Positions 1 to 6,243 of a stretch of DNA of 7,054 nucleotides are shown here, in pieces. This DNA comes from JBDTMT01 sp033764095. GTDB lineage: Bacteria > Desulfobacterota > Binatia > HRBIN30 > CADEER01. The notes beneath the pieces were generated by a model. It had not been told where the DNA came from. It worked only from the letters and a program-made list of their open reading frames with translations, and did no database searches. The translations under genes were made by a program, and so were the position numbers. Position 1 is the stretch's first letter. Every line of letters starts with the position of its first letter. The stretch covers positions 1-7,054 of the forward strand of contig JANRJF010000044.1 of NCBI GenBank assembly GCA_033764095.1. The letters are read 5' to 3'.

Positions 1-2084
1 ACGCCGGGATCGACGCGCTCGTCGAGCAGCAGGTCGCGGTAGCGCTCGCACAGGCGGCGCACGACGCGGCCCTGCGCGGCGTCGAGCTCGACCGTCTCCT
101 CGCGCGTGATCGCGTCGGGGTAGCGCTCCTCCAACCAGCCCCGCTCCACCGCGCTCGCCAGCCGCACGCGCGCCTCGGCGCCGGCGCCGCGATCCAGATC
201 GACGGCGACGAACAGCTCCGCCGCGCGCACCACACTGCGCGCGTCGAGCACCAGGCCGGTGCCGCCGACCATCAGCGCGCGCGGCGAGCCGGGCGCGCGG
301 CGCCGGCAGACGCGATCGGGGAACGCCGCGAGGATGGCCTGCAGCGCAGTGCTGGTGGCAGCTCCAACCGCATCTGCGACGGCGGCTGAGCGAGCTTCGG
401 TGGCGGCGGGCGTCCCCGCCCGCCCGCGGTGCCCGGCAGTGGCCGCGCGCCCCTCCGCATCTGGACCTTCGCCACCCAGCCCCGCGCCGCCAGCAGCTCG
501 GGCCGCTGGCGGGCGGGAACGCCCGCCGCCACTTGGAATGAGGAACGCGCGAGCGGCTCGCTCGACCGCGCGCAGCGCGCCGCGATCGAGCCCCAGACGC
601 CGGCACGCCGCGTCGCTGAACCCGTCGCGCTCGGCGGCCGCGAACAGCTCGGCGCGCAGCAGCAGGTCCGACGGCCCTTCCGGCCAGGGTGCCGTGCCGC
701 CGTCGCCGAAGGCGCGCGCCTCGAGCAGCACGTCGCGCTCGGCGGCCAGTGCCGCGAGCAGCGCGCCCGCGGAGCCGGCGTCGCGCCGGCGCGCCTCGAC
801 CAGCAGACGCGCGATACGCGGCGGCGCAGCGACGCCGAGCAGCTCGCGGCCGAGCGGTGTGATCGCGCCCTGCGCGTCGAGCGCACCGAGATCGCGCAGC
901 AGCGTCTCCGCCTGTGCCACCGCGCCGGGGCGCGGCGCATCGAGCCAGCCGAAGGCGGTCAGATCCGTCGCGCCCCAGGCGCGCAGCTCCAGCGCGGTGC
1001 CGCTGAGCTCCAGACGGCGGATCTCCGGCGTCTCGCGCGGCAGCCGATCGGCGTGCTCGGCGGCGGTCCACAACCGCACACAGCGGCCCGGCGCGGTGCG
1101 CCCGGCGCGGCCGGCGCGCTGCTCGGCGGCGGCGCGGCTGATCGGCGCCAGACGCAGCGCGTTGACGCCACGCCGCGCGTCGTACTCCGCCACGCGCGCC
1201 AGCCCGCTGTCGATCACCGCCGTGACCCCCTCGACCGTCAGCGAGGTCTCGGCGACGTTGGTCGACAGCACGACGCGGCGGCGCGCACCGCGCTGCAGCA
1301 CGCGGCGTTGCGCGTCGAGCGGCAGCTCGCCGTGCAGCGGCAGGATGTCGAAGCCGTGTGCGCGCGCCAGCGGTTCCAGCGCCTCGCCGCAGCGGCGGAT
1401 CTCGGCGGCGCCGGGCAGGAAGACCAGCACGTCGCCGCCGTCGTCGCCGCTGCGCAGCAGGTCGGCAAGCGCGTCGGCGACGCGCGGCGCCAGCCAGCGG
1501 TCGTCGCGCGCCGCGGCGTGGCGCACCTCGACCGGGTGCGCGCGCCCTGCCGAGGTCAGCACCGCCGCGCCGGGCAGATAGGCGGCGAGCGCGGTGGTGT
1601 CGAGCGTCGCCGACATCACCACCAGCTTCAGATCGCCGCGCACCGAGTCCTGCAGCTCGCGCGCGATCGCCAGCGCCACATCGCCCGGCAGGTGGCGTTC
1701 GTGGAACTCGTCGAGCACCAGCACGCCGACGTCCTCCAGGAACGGATCGCGCGCCAGCTGGCGGCCGAGCACGCCCTCGGTGACGAACCACAGCCGCGTC
1801 GCGGCGCCGCCGCGCGCCTCGAAGCGCACCCGGTAGCCGACCTCGCCGCCGACGCTGCCGCCGCGCGCCGCCGCGACGTACTCCGCCGCGGCGCGCGCCG
1901 CGATGCGGCGCGGCTCCAGCACCACCACCTGCTTGTCCCCGGCCAGGCCCGCGTCGAGCAGCGTCGCCGGCACGCGCGTCGTCTTCCCGGCGCCGGGCGC
2001 GGCACGCAGGATCAGCCGTGGCGCGGTGCGCAGCGCCGCGGCGATGTCGGGCAGCAACGGATCGATGGGAAGCGCGTCAGACAC
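1..2084 (-). CDS. hrpB: ATP-dependent helicase HrpB, C-terminus cut by the window edge
   Basis: The reading frame from 2084 down to the left edge gives 694 residues of a DEAH-type (superfamily 2) helicase. Visible motifs are Walker A GAGKTT (residues 31-36), motif II DEFH (125-128), SAT (158-160), STNVAETSLT (274-283) and QRAGRAGR (322-329). DEFHER is the form typical of HrpB rather than HrpA. The helical region after the motor and the start of the HrpB-specific C-terminal part (FPDRVCRRR, about 579-587) follow. HrpB proteins are usually a little over 800 residues, so roughly 110-140 are missing off the left edge. The start is GTG at 2084-2082, giving MSDALPIDPLLPDI, which fits the usual HrpB N-terminus. 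No good Shine-Dalgarno precedes it, and an in-frame TTG lies seven codons upstream. Residues 518-562 come from a small repeat element and look foreign to the family. The cellular role of HrpB is poorly defined. It is transcribed away from the MBL gene. Confidence 0.93.
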   Translation of the reverse strand, partial: MSDALPIDPLLPDIAAALRTAPRLILRAAPGAGKTTRVPATLLDAGLAGDKQVVVLEPRRIAARAAAEYVAAARGGSVGGEVGYRVRFEARGGAATRLWFVTEGVLGRQLARDPFLEDVGVLVLDEFHERHLPGDVALAIARELQDSVRGDLKLVVMSATLDTTALAAYLPGAAVLTSAGRAHPVEVRHAAARDDRWLAPRVADALADLLRSGDDGGDVLVFLPGAAEIRRCGEALEPLARAHGFDILPLHGELPLDAQRRVLQRGARRRVVLSTNVAETSLTVEGVTAVIDSGLARVAEYDARRGVNALRLAPISRAAAEQRAGRAGRTAPGRCVRLWTAAEHADRLPRETPEIRRLELSGTALELRAWGATDLTAFGWLDAPRPGAVAQAETLLRDLGALDAQGAITPLGRELLGVAAPPRIARLLVEARRRDAGSAGALLAALAAERDVLLEARAFGDGGTAPWPEGPSDLLLRAELFAAAERDGFSDAACRRLGLDRGALRAVERAARAFLIPSGGGRSRPPAARAAGGAGLGGEGPDAEGRAATAGHRGRAGTPAATEARSAAVADAVGAATSTALQAILAAFPDRVCRRRAPGSPRALMVGGTGLVLDARSVVRAAELFVAVDLDRGAGAEARVRLASAVERGWLEERYPDAITREETVELDAAQGRVVRRLCERYRDLLLDERVDPG
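400..532. repeat. 133-bp MITE/REP-like element inside hrpB, 25-bp terminal inverted repeats
   Basis: The ends 400-424 and 508-532 are inverted copies over 25 bp with a single mismatch. Each starts GTGGCGGCGGGCGT when read inward. The interior is unrelated GC-rich sequence with no room for a transposase, so the element would be non-autonomous. It sits in the hrpB frame and encodes 45 Gly/Ala/Arg/Pro-rich residues (518-562) between a clear HrpB helical segment (ending ERAARAFLIP) and the resumption of HrpB-like sequence (ALQAILAAFPDRV). The element is 133 bp, and two extra bases would make exactly 45 codons, as expected if a 2-bp duplication kept the frame. I cannot see an unambiguous target duplication at the junctions. 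It could alternatively be a large REP-type hairpin. Confidence 0.72.
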
Positions 2085-2112
2085 GAGAGCAGGTTGCGTG
2101 GTCAAACAGGGA

Positions 2113-2196
2113 AGCCACGGATTACACGGATTTCACGGAGAGGAAGAACAGCTTCTTCAAAAGTCCCTTTCCGTGAAATCCGTGTAATCCGTGGCT
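2113..2196. repeat. Inverted-repeat element A1 (CACGGATT family) between hrpB and the MBL gene
   Basis: Arms 2113-2139 and 2170-2196 are perfect 27-bp inverted copies around a 30-base loop. Each arm is built of roughly nonamer units of the form NCACGGATT. The loop carries its own 6-bp hairpin (GAAGAA/TTCTTC, near 2144-2159). The element lies 29 bp upstream of the hrpB start and 132 bp upstream of the MBL start, so a transcript from either side could fold it. It is strikingly AT-richer than its surroundings. I see no protein-coding role. Short ITDYTDFT-like peptides read from it are repeat translations. Confidence 0.9.
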
Positions 2197-2328
2197 GCCC
2201 CAGGCGCGACGACGCGACCACCGACATTTTGTACCGGTCGTTGACCACTGCCGATCGACCGCACACTCGCCGGCGCTTGCCCGGCGCGGCGCCGTGGGCC
2301 ACGACTCGGGGACGCGAAGGAGACGGCG

Positions 2329-3594
2329 ATGCCCGACCATTCCATGCTGACCACCGACCCGCTGCGCGCGCAGCCGCGCGTCTGGGGCGACCCGGGCGAG
2401 ATCGCGCCCGACCTCTTCATGTTCCCGGCCTTCGTCAACACCTACGCGCTGCGCACGGCGGCCGGGCTGTTGCTGATCGACCCCGGCTTCACGCACGCCT
2501 CGGGGCAGTTGCGCGATGCGGTGCGGGGGTGGAGCGACGCGCCGCTGCACAGCGCGGTGTACACGCACGGGCACGTCGACCACGCCTTCGGGCTGCGCGC
2601 CTTCCTCGCCGCCGGCGAGACGCCGCAGATCGTGGCGCAGGAGAACTGCCTCGACCGCTTCCGCCGCTACGCGCTGACCAACGGCTGGAACGGGCGCATC
2701 AACCAGCGCCAGTTCAGCCTGCCGCAGCCGATGTTCCCGCATCACTTCGACTGGCCGACGCTCACCTTTCGCGACGCGCTGTCGCAGCGGCTCGGCGGTC
2801 TCGACGTGCACTACCACGCCGCCAAGGGCGAGACCGACGACGCGGTATGGGTGTGGGTGCCCGAGCACCGCTACCTGTTCACCGGCGACCTGATCATCTG
2901 GCAGGCACCGAACTGCGGCAATCCGCAGAAGGTACAGCGCTACCCGGCGGAGTGGGCCGACGCGCTCGAGGCGATGGCCGGGCTCGGCGCCGAGTATCTG
3001 TTTCCCGGCCACGGCCTGGCGATCAAAGGCCGTGCCGCGGTGCACCAGGTGCTCACCGAGACGGCGCGCTACCTGCGCGTCATCGTCGACCAGGTGCTCG
3101 AGCTGATGAACGCCGGCCGCACGCCGGAGGAGATCTTCCACGCCGTCGAGCCCGACCCCGAGCTGTCGACACGCCCCTACCTGCAGGCGAACTACGACCA
3201 CCCCAAGTTCATCGTCCGCAACCTGCTGCGCCTGTGGGGCGGCTGGTGGAACGGCAACGCCGCCGATCTGCTGCCGGCGACGCACGCGGTGCAGGCCGGC
3301 GAGATCGCCGCGCTGGCCGGCGGCGTCGACAAACTGATCGCGCGCGGCCGCGCCCTACTGGAGCAGGGCGACAGCGTGCTCGCCGCGCACCTCGCCGAGT
3401 GGGCGACGCGCGCCGTGCCCGAGGACGCCGCCGCGCAGGCGCTCAAGCGCGACGTGTACGCGCGCCGACTGAGCGAGGAGAGCGCGCTGATGGCGCAGGG
3501 CATCTACCGCGCCGCGATGAACGACGCGCGCCAGGCGCTCAAGGAAGAACCCGATCGCGCCGGCGGCCTGTTGATGGGCCACCGCGAGAGGTGA
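2329..3594 (+). CDS. MBL-fold metallo-hydrolase with alkylsulfatase-type dimerisation domain
   Basis: This 421-residue protein has a metallo-beta-lactamase fold. The metal motif is H80-G-H-V-D-H85, preceded by LLIDPGFT (48-55), with a later acidic ligand in TGDLI (D187) and a histidine in FPGHG (H228). E105 in VAQEN may match the glutamate that alkylsulfatases use as a metal ligand. Residues about 245-410 are helical. The stretch from ARGRALLEQGD to LSEESALMAQGIYRAAMNDAR resembles the alkylsulfatase dimerisation domain. Secondary alkylsulfatases of the SdsA/BDS1 type are much longer, about 650 residues, and end in an SCP2-like domain that is absent here. Substrate is therefore unknown; a sulfate ester or another hydrolysable ester is possible. 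No signal peptide is evident, so it is probably cytoplasmic. The ATG at 2329 has AAGGAGA five bases upstream (2317-2323), and M6 is a less likely start. The gene stands alone between two CACGGATT-family repeats. Confidence 0.85.
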   Translation: MPDHSMLTTDPLRAQPRVWGDPGEIAPDLFMFPAFVNTYALRTAAGLLLIDPGFTHASGQLRDAVRGWSDAPLHSAVYTHGHVDHAFGLRAFLAAGETPQIVAQENCLDRFRRYALTNGWNGRINQRQFSLPQPMFPHHFDWPTLTFRDALSQRLGGLDVHYHAAKGETDDAVWVWVPEHRYLFTGDLIIWQAPNCGNPQKVQRYPAEWADALEAMAGLGAEYLFPGHGLAIKGRAAVHQVLTETARYLRVIVDQVLELMNAGRTPEEIFHAVEPDPELSTRPYLQANYDHPKFIVRNLLRLWGGWWNGNAADLLPATHAVQAGEIAALAGGVDKLIARGRALLEQGDSVLAAHLAEWATRAVPEDAAAQALKRDVYARRLSEESALMAQGIYRAAMNDARQALKEEPDRAGGLLMGHRER

Positions 3595-3622
3595 CTGCTC
3601 GCGCTGTCGCCGGCAGCTTTGG

Positions 3623-3748
3623 TCACGGATTACACGGATACGAGAACACGGATTTCACGGATCGGGCTGGAATCTGTTTTACCCAGTTTCTTTGGTCAGT
3701 TTCCGATCCGTGAAATCCGTGTTCCCGATGTATCCGTGTAATCCGTGA
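3623..3748. repeat. Inverted-repeat element A2 (CACGGATT family) between convergent genes
   Basis: Arms 3623-3665 and 3703-3748 pair over 40 bp, interrupted only by a 3-base indel (CGA against CATCGG) near the middle. The loop is 37 bases (3666-3702). Units match those of element A1 (NCACGGATT), but the order and variant units differ, and both arms share the variants (GGATA, GAACACGG). It begins 28 bp after the MBL stop and is followed by the mddA terminator-like hairpin. A transcript from either convergent gene would form a very stable hairpin, so it may act as a bidirectional transcription end or as 3' mRNA protection. That function is inferred. Confidence 0.9.
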
Positions 3749-3787
3749 TCTCTCGCTCGCAACCACCGCGCCGCCCGCGAGGCGGGA

Positions 3788-3818
3788 CCCGGCCGCCGCG
3801 GGGGACGCGGCGGCCGGG
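3788..3818 (-). terminator. GC-rich hairpin just after mddA, terminator-like
   Basis: A perfect 13-bp stem (3788-3800 with 3806-3818) closes a 5-base loop, 8 bases past the mddA stop. There is no T-run after it on the minus strand, so it is not a textbook intrinsic terminator. It may slow polymerase or protect the 3' end. Confidence 0.5.
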
Positions 3819-3826
3819 GACGTGCA

Positions 3827-4588
3827 TCAGGCGGTGCGCGGCGCGCGGACGGGCGCCTCGCGGCGGGGCAGGCGGGGGACGAGCATCGGCACTCGGCGCC
3901 GATAGGTGGCGTACTCGGGATGGGCGCGGACCAGGTCGCGCTCCTCCAGGCGGATCGCGATCAGGATGTAGGCGGTGGTGGCCAGGGCGAAGAGCAGATG
4001 CGTCGCGGTCATCGTCGGTGTCGCCCAGAAGGCGAGCAGCCAGCCGACGTAGAGCGGGTGACGGACGACGCGGTAGAGGCTCGGGGTGGTGAAGCGCAGC
4101 GGCGTGTAGGGTCGGTCGAGCAACGCCAGCCACACCTGGCGCAGGCCGAAGAGGTCGAAGTGGTTGATGAGGAACGTGCAGAACAGGATCGTCCCCCAGC
4201 CGAGCGCGAAGATGCCGTACGCCACCGCGCGCCCGGTCGGGTGCTCGATGTTCCACACCACGCCGCCCATCGGCTGCCACTGCCAGAACAACAGCAGCAA
4301 CGCCGCGCTCGACGCCAGCACGTAGGTGCTGCGCTCGGCCGGCTCGGGGATGAAGCGGGTCAGCCAGCGCTTGAAGCCCTGCCGCGCCATGGCGCTGTGC
4401 TGCACGGCGAACAGGCCGAGCAAGCCCAGGTTGGTCAGGATCGCCGCCAACCGCGACCCCTCGAGTGGACCATCGATCGTCCGCGGCACACCGAAGTTGC
4501 CGATGAAGCCGATGGCGTACAGGAACGTGGCGAAGAAGATGGCGTAACTCACCACGCCGTACACGAAGATGCTGACTCTGCGAACCAT
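3827..4588 (-). CDS. mddA: Methanethiol S-methyltransferase (membrane)
   Basis: This 253-residue integral membrane protein closely resembles MddA, which transfers a methyl group from S-adenosylmethionine to methanethiol to give dimethyl sulfide. MddA belongs to the NnrU/isoprenylcysteine-methyltransferase-like group. Hydrophobic segments lie at about 5-27, 46-63, 86-105, 118-140 and 176-210. Family signatures are FLYAIGFIGN (22-31), LFAVQHSAMAR (59-69), ERSTYVL (85-91), INHFDLFGLRQV (141-152), RHPLYVGWL (176-184), ATPTMTATHLLFA (189-201) and EERDL (215-219), then YRRRVPML (229-236). The RHP and EER blocks form the SAM-binding region in related enzymes. Length is normal for the family. The start ATG (4588-4586) has a strong AGGAGG eight bases upstream (4602-4597). 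The C-terminal tail (238-253) is short and basic. It is a single gene, convergent with the MBL gene and divergent from the formaldehyde dehydrogenase. The match is to the whole sequence as I remember it; a relative acting on another thiol is possible. Confidence 0.87.
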   Translation of the reverse strand: MVRRVSIFVYGVVSYAIFFATFLYAIGFIGNFGVPRTIDGPLEGSRLAAILTNLGLLGLFAVQHSAMARQGFKRWLTRFIPEPAERSTYVLASSAALLLLFWQWQPMGGVVWNIEHPTGRAVAYGIFALGWGTILFCTFLINHFDLFGLRQVWLALLDRPYTPLRFTTPSLYRVVRHPLYVGWLLAFWATPTMTATHLLFALATTAYILIAIRLEERDLVRAHPEYATYRRRVPMLVPRLPRREAPVRAPRTA

Positions 4589-4621
4589 GTGCGTTTCCTC
4601 CTGGACCGTACGCTAGGAAGC

Positions 4622-4652
4622 CGCTCGGTAATCCGGCAGAGGCGCTCGGTAA
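4622..4652. promoter_or_regulatory. 21-bp-spaced direct repeat upstream of mddA, possible operator
   Basis: CGCTCGGTAA occurs perfectly twice, at 4622-4631 and 4643-4652, 21 bp apart, which is two helical turns. On the mddA strand it reads TTACCGAGCG and ends about 35 bases before the start codon, inside the expected promoter/leader zone. Direct repeats spaced two turns apart suit a dimeric activator or repressor. No convincing -35/-10 pair is visible, so the assignment is tentative. Confidence 0.3.
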
Positions 4653-4711
4653 GGATCGCGGTAAATTCGCCGCTCGTGGCGGGCGTGGCCGAAGCGGCAG
4701 GCGCGCGATTC

Positions 4712-4734
4712 AAGTATCGAAAGATCGGATACTT
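4712..4734. promoter_or_regulatory. Small AT-rich palindrome, possible operator
   Basis: AAGTATC (4712-4718) and GATACTT (4728-4734) are perfect 7-bp inverted copies around nine bases. This is one of the few AT-rich spots in the gap. It lies about 120 bases upstream of mddA and near the end of the decayed ATPase gene, so it might be a regulator site for mddA, the transcription end of the lost gene, or chance. Confidence 0.3.
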
Positions 4735-4769
4735 AGCGGGCCCCACGCACGACCAGGCCGGCCCGCCTG

Positions 4770-5009
4770 CAGCGCGCGGCGCAGATCGGCGAAGCCGACG
4801 AAGCGCCCCGCGAGCCCGCCCATGCGGCGCGCGTACGGCCGCGGCGCGGCGGCGGCTACGAGCAGGTTGCGGCCGTGCGGGTAGAGGGCGCGGAAACGCG
4901 GCGCGCGATCGCCCATCGAACGCCGCGCTGGACCACTTGCACTCGACGGCGTCGCAGGTCGCGTGCTCCTGCCGATCTCGCGCTGTTGTTTGTCGCGCCA
5001 CCCGCACAT
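4770..5009 (-). pseudogene. Frameshifted remnant of a DUF4143-type ATPase C-terminus
   Basis: Three consecutive minus-strand pieces read like one conserved C-terminal domain of AAA/DUF4143 ATP-binding proteins, but they lie in two frames. From 5009, MCGWRDKQQREI is followed after 17 bases (4973-4957) by CDAVECKWSSAAFDGRSRAAF in another frame (4956 to about 4897). Then FRALYPHGRNLL and ARRMGGLAGRFVGFADLRRAL resume the first frame from 4895 to 4770. The second shift is explained exactly by one surplus T in the TTT at 4896-4894. The VECKW piece carries the E-x-K of the nuclease-like core. About 300 N-terminal residues, including the Walker motifs, are missing, and a TGA lies just upstream of 5009 in the first frame. 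I recognise the family from memory. The alternative is chance similarity in GC-rich sequence. Confidence 0.5.
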
Positions 5010-5032
5010 CCGGCACCAGCGTCACCCCGCTT

Positions 5033-5102
5033 GTCGTTCGCCGCGTTTCGTTGTTCGCTGCCGGCTCGAACCGGATCTCCCGGGCGAACAACGACGAACG
5101 AC
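5033..5102. repeat. Interrupted inverted repeat (GTCGTTCG / CGTTGTTCGC) upstream of the dehydrogenase
   Basis: The left side 5033-5040 plus 5049-5058 is inverted at 5084-5093 plus 5095-5102, giving 18 paired bases with a bulge. The 25-base loop contains its own CCGG/CCGG stem (5061-5074). The arms consist of related GTTCG/GTTGTTCG units, as in the other tandem-unit hairpins of this window. It ends 29 bases before the dehydrogenase start, so it could fold in that gene's 5' leader. Confidence 0.6.
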
Positions 5103-5118
5103 GCACCGCGAGCGAGCG

Positions 5119-5125
5119 AAGGGAG
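5119..5125 (+). promoter_or_regulatory. Ribosome binding site fixing the dehydrogenase start
   Basis: AAGGGAG lies six bases before ATG 5132. The frame is open far upstream, to about 3920, so this site together with family length decides the start. Confidence 0.75.
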
Positions 5126-5131
5126 CGAGCC

Positions 5132-6238
5132 ATGAAGATCCGCGCCGCCATCTGCTGGGAAGCGCAGCAGCCGCTGGCGATCGAGCAGATCGACCTCGAA
5201 GGGCCGAAGGCCGGCGAGTGCCTGGTCAAGCTCGCCGCCTCGGGCGTCTGCCACACCGACGCCTACACGATGAGCGGGCGCGATCCGTCCGGTCTCTTCC
5301 CCAGCGTGCTCGGACACGAGGGGGCCGGCGAGGTGGTCGAGGTCGGAGCGGGCGTCACCTCGCTCAAGGTCGGCGACCACGTCATCCCGCTGTACATCCC
5401 GGAATGTCGCCAGTGTAAGTTCTGTCTGAGCGGCAAGACCAACCTGTGCGGCGCGCTGCTGGCGACGCAGGGTCAGGGCCTGATGCCGGACGGCAGCAGC
5501 CGCCTGTCGCACAACGGCAAGCGGCTGCACCACTACATGGGCACCTCGACCTTCGCCGAGTACACCGTCGTGCCGGAGATCGCGCTGGCGAAGATCCGCG
5601 CCGACGCGCCGTTGGAGAAGGTCTGCCTGCTCGGCTGCGGCATCACCACCGGCATCGGCGCGGTGCTCAACACCGCCAAGGTGCACGCCGGCGCGACGGT
5701 GGCGGTGTACGGGCTCGGCGGCATCGGCGTCTCGGTGGTGCAGGGCGCGGCGATGTCGGGCGCGGCGCGCATCATCGGCATCGACACCAATCCAAAGAAG
5801 TACGAGCTCGCCAGGCAGTTCGGCGCCACCGACTTCCTCAACCCGAGCGAGGTGCCGAACATCGCCGAGGCGGTGGTCGAGCTGACCGGCGGCGGCGTCG
5901 ACTTCGCCTTCGAGTGCATCGGCAACGTCGAGGTGATGAACCAGGCGCTGACGAGCTGCCACAAGGGCTGGGGCCAGTGCATCATCATCGGCGTCGCCGG
6001 CGCCGGCGAGGAAATCCACGTGCGACCCTTCCTGCTGGTCACCGGCCGCACCTGGCGCGGCACCGCCTTCGGCGGCACGCGCGGCCGCACCCAGCTGCCG
6101 ACCTACGTCGACTGGTCGATGAGCGGCCGCATCCGGCTCGACGAGTACATCACCCACACCATGCCGCTCGAGCGCATCAACGACGCGTTCGATCTGATGC
6201 ATCGCGGCGAGAGCATTCGCAGCGTCGTGCGGTTCTGA
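5132..6238 (+). CDS. frmA: S-(hydroxymethyl)glutathione dehydrogenase / class III alcohol dehydrogenase
   Basis: This zinc-dependent, NAD-linked medium-chain dehydrogenase oxidises S-hydroxymethylglutathione (formaldehyde plus glutathione) to S-formylglutathione. Related roles are oxidation of long-chain alcohols and reduction of S-nitrosoglutathione. The 368 residues match the usual length of about 370. Catalytic zinc ligands are C40 (SGVCHTDAYT), H62 (LGHEGAG) and C169 (LLGCGITTGIGAV). Structural zinc ligands are C92, C95, C98 and C106. The NAD fold shows GLGGIG (194-199) and the acidic D218 of IGIDTN. WRGTAFGG (308-315) and the end SVVRF are typical of class III. The enzyme is cytoplasmic. 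No S-formylglutathione hydrolase (frmB/fghA) and no FrmR-type regulator is adjacent, so the next step must be encoded elsewhere. It is probably transcribed alone and ends at the octamer repeat. Confidence 0.95.
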   Translation: MKIRAAICWEAQQPLAIEQIDLEGPKAGECLVKLAASGVCHTDAYTMSGRDPSGLFPSVLGHEGAGEVVEVGAGVTSLKVGDHVIPLYIPECRQCKFCLSGKTNLCGALLATQGQGLMPDGSSRLSHNGKRLHHYMGTSTFAEYTVVPEIALAKIRADAPLEKVCLLGCGITTGIGAVLNTAKVHAGATVAVYGLGGIGVSVVQGAAMSGAARIIGIDTNPKKYELARQFGATDFLNPSEVPNIAEAVVELTGGGVDFAFECIGNVEVMNQALTSCHKGWGQCIIIGVAGAGEEIHVRPFLLVTGRTWRGTAFGGTRGRTQLPTYVDWSMSGRIRLDEYITHTMPLERINDAFDLMHRGESIRSVVRF

Positions 6239-6243
6239 GAGGA

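Noticed and set aside
2241..2269. TTGACC as a sigma-70 -35 box for the MBL gene
   Set aside because: At 17-bp spacing the -10 position reads CACTCG, which is too poor to call.
2102..2302. Small minus-strand frame giving ITRISRKG-type peptides at the CACGGATT repeats
   Set aside because: It is a translation of the repeat itself, with no start signal or conserved protein content.
429..3713. Very long plus-strand open frame (1094 codons) across hrpB and the MBL gene
   Set aside because: It is antisense to hrpB, out of frame with the MBL gene and runs through two repeats. Its composition is Arg/Ala/Gln-rich, as expected for a shadow frame in GC-rich DNA.
4549..4720. Continuation of the decayed ATPase into the mddA leader (SGEFTAILTERLCRITERLPS)
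   Set aside because: It looks helical but matches no family I know, and lies past the natural end of the ATPase domain.
3920..5131. Upstream extension of the dehydrogenase frame across mddA
   Set aside because: It is antisense to mddA. Family length and the AAGGGAG site place the start at 5132.
4856..6202. 448-codon minus-strand open frame opposite the dehydrogenase
   Set aside because: The plus strand carries an unmistakable class III alcohol dehydrogenase, and the minus product is low-complexity with no family likeness.
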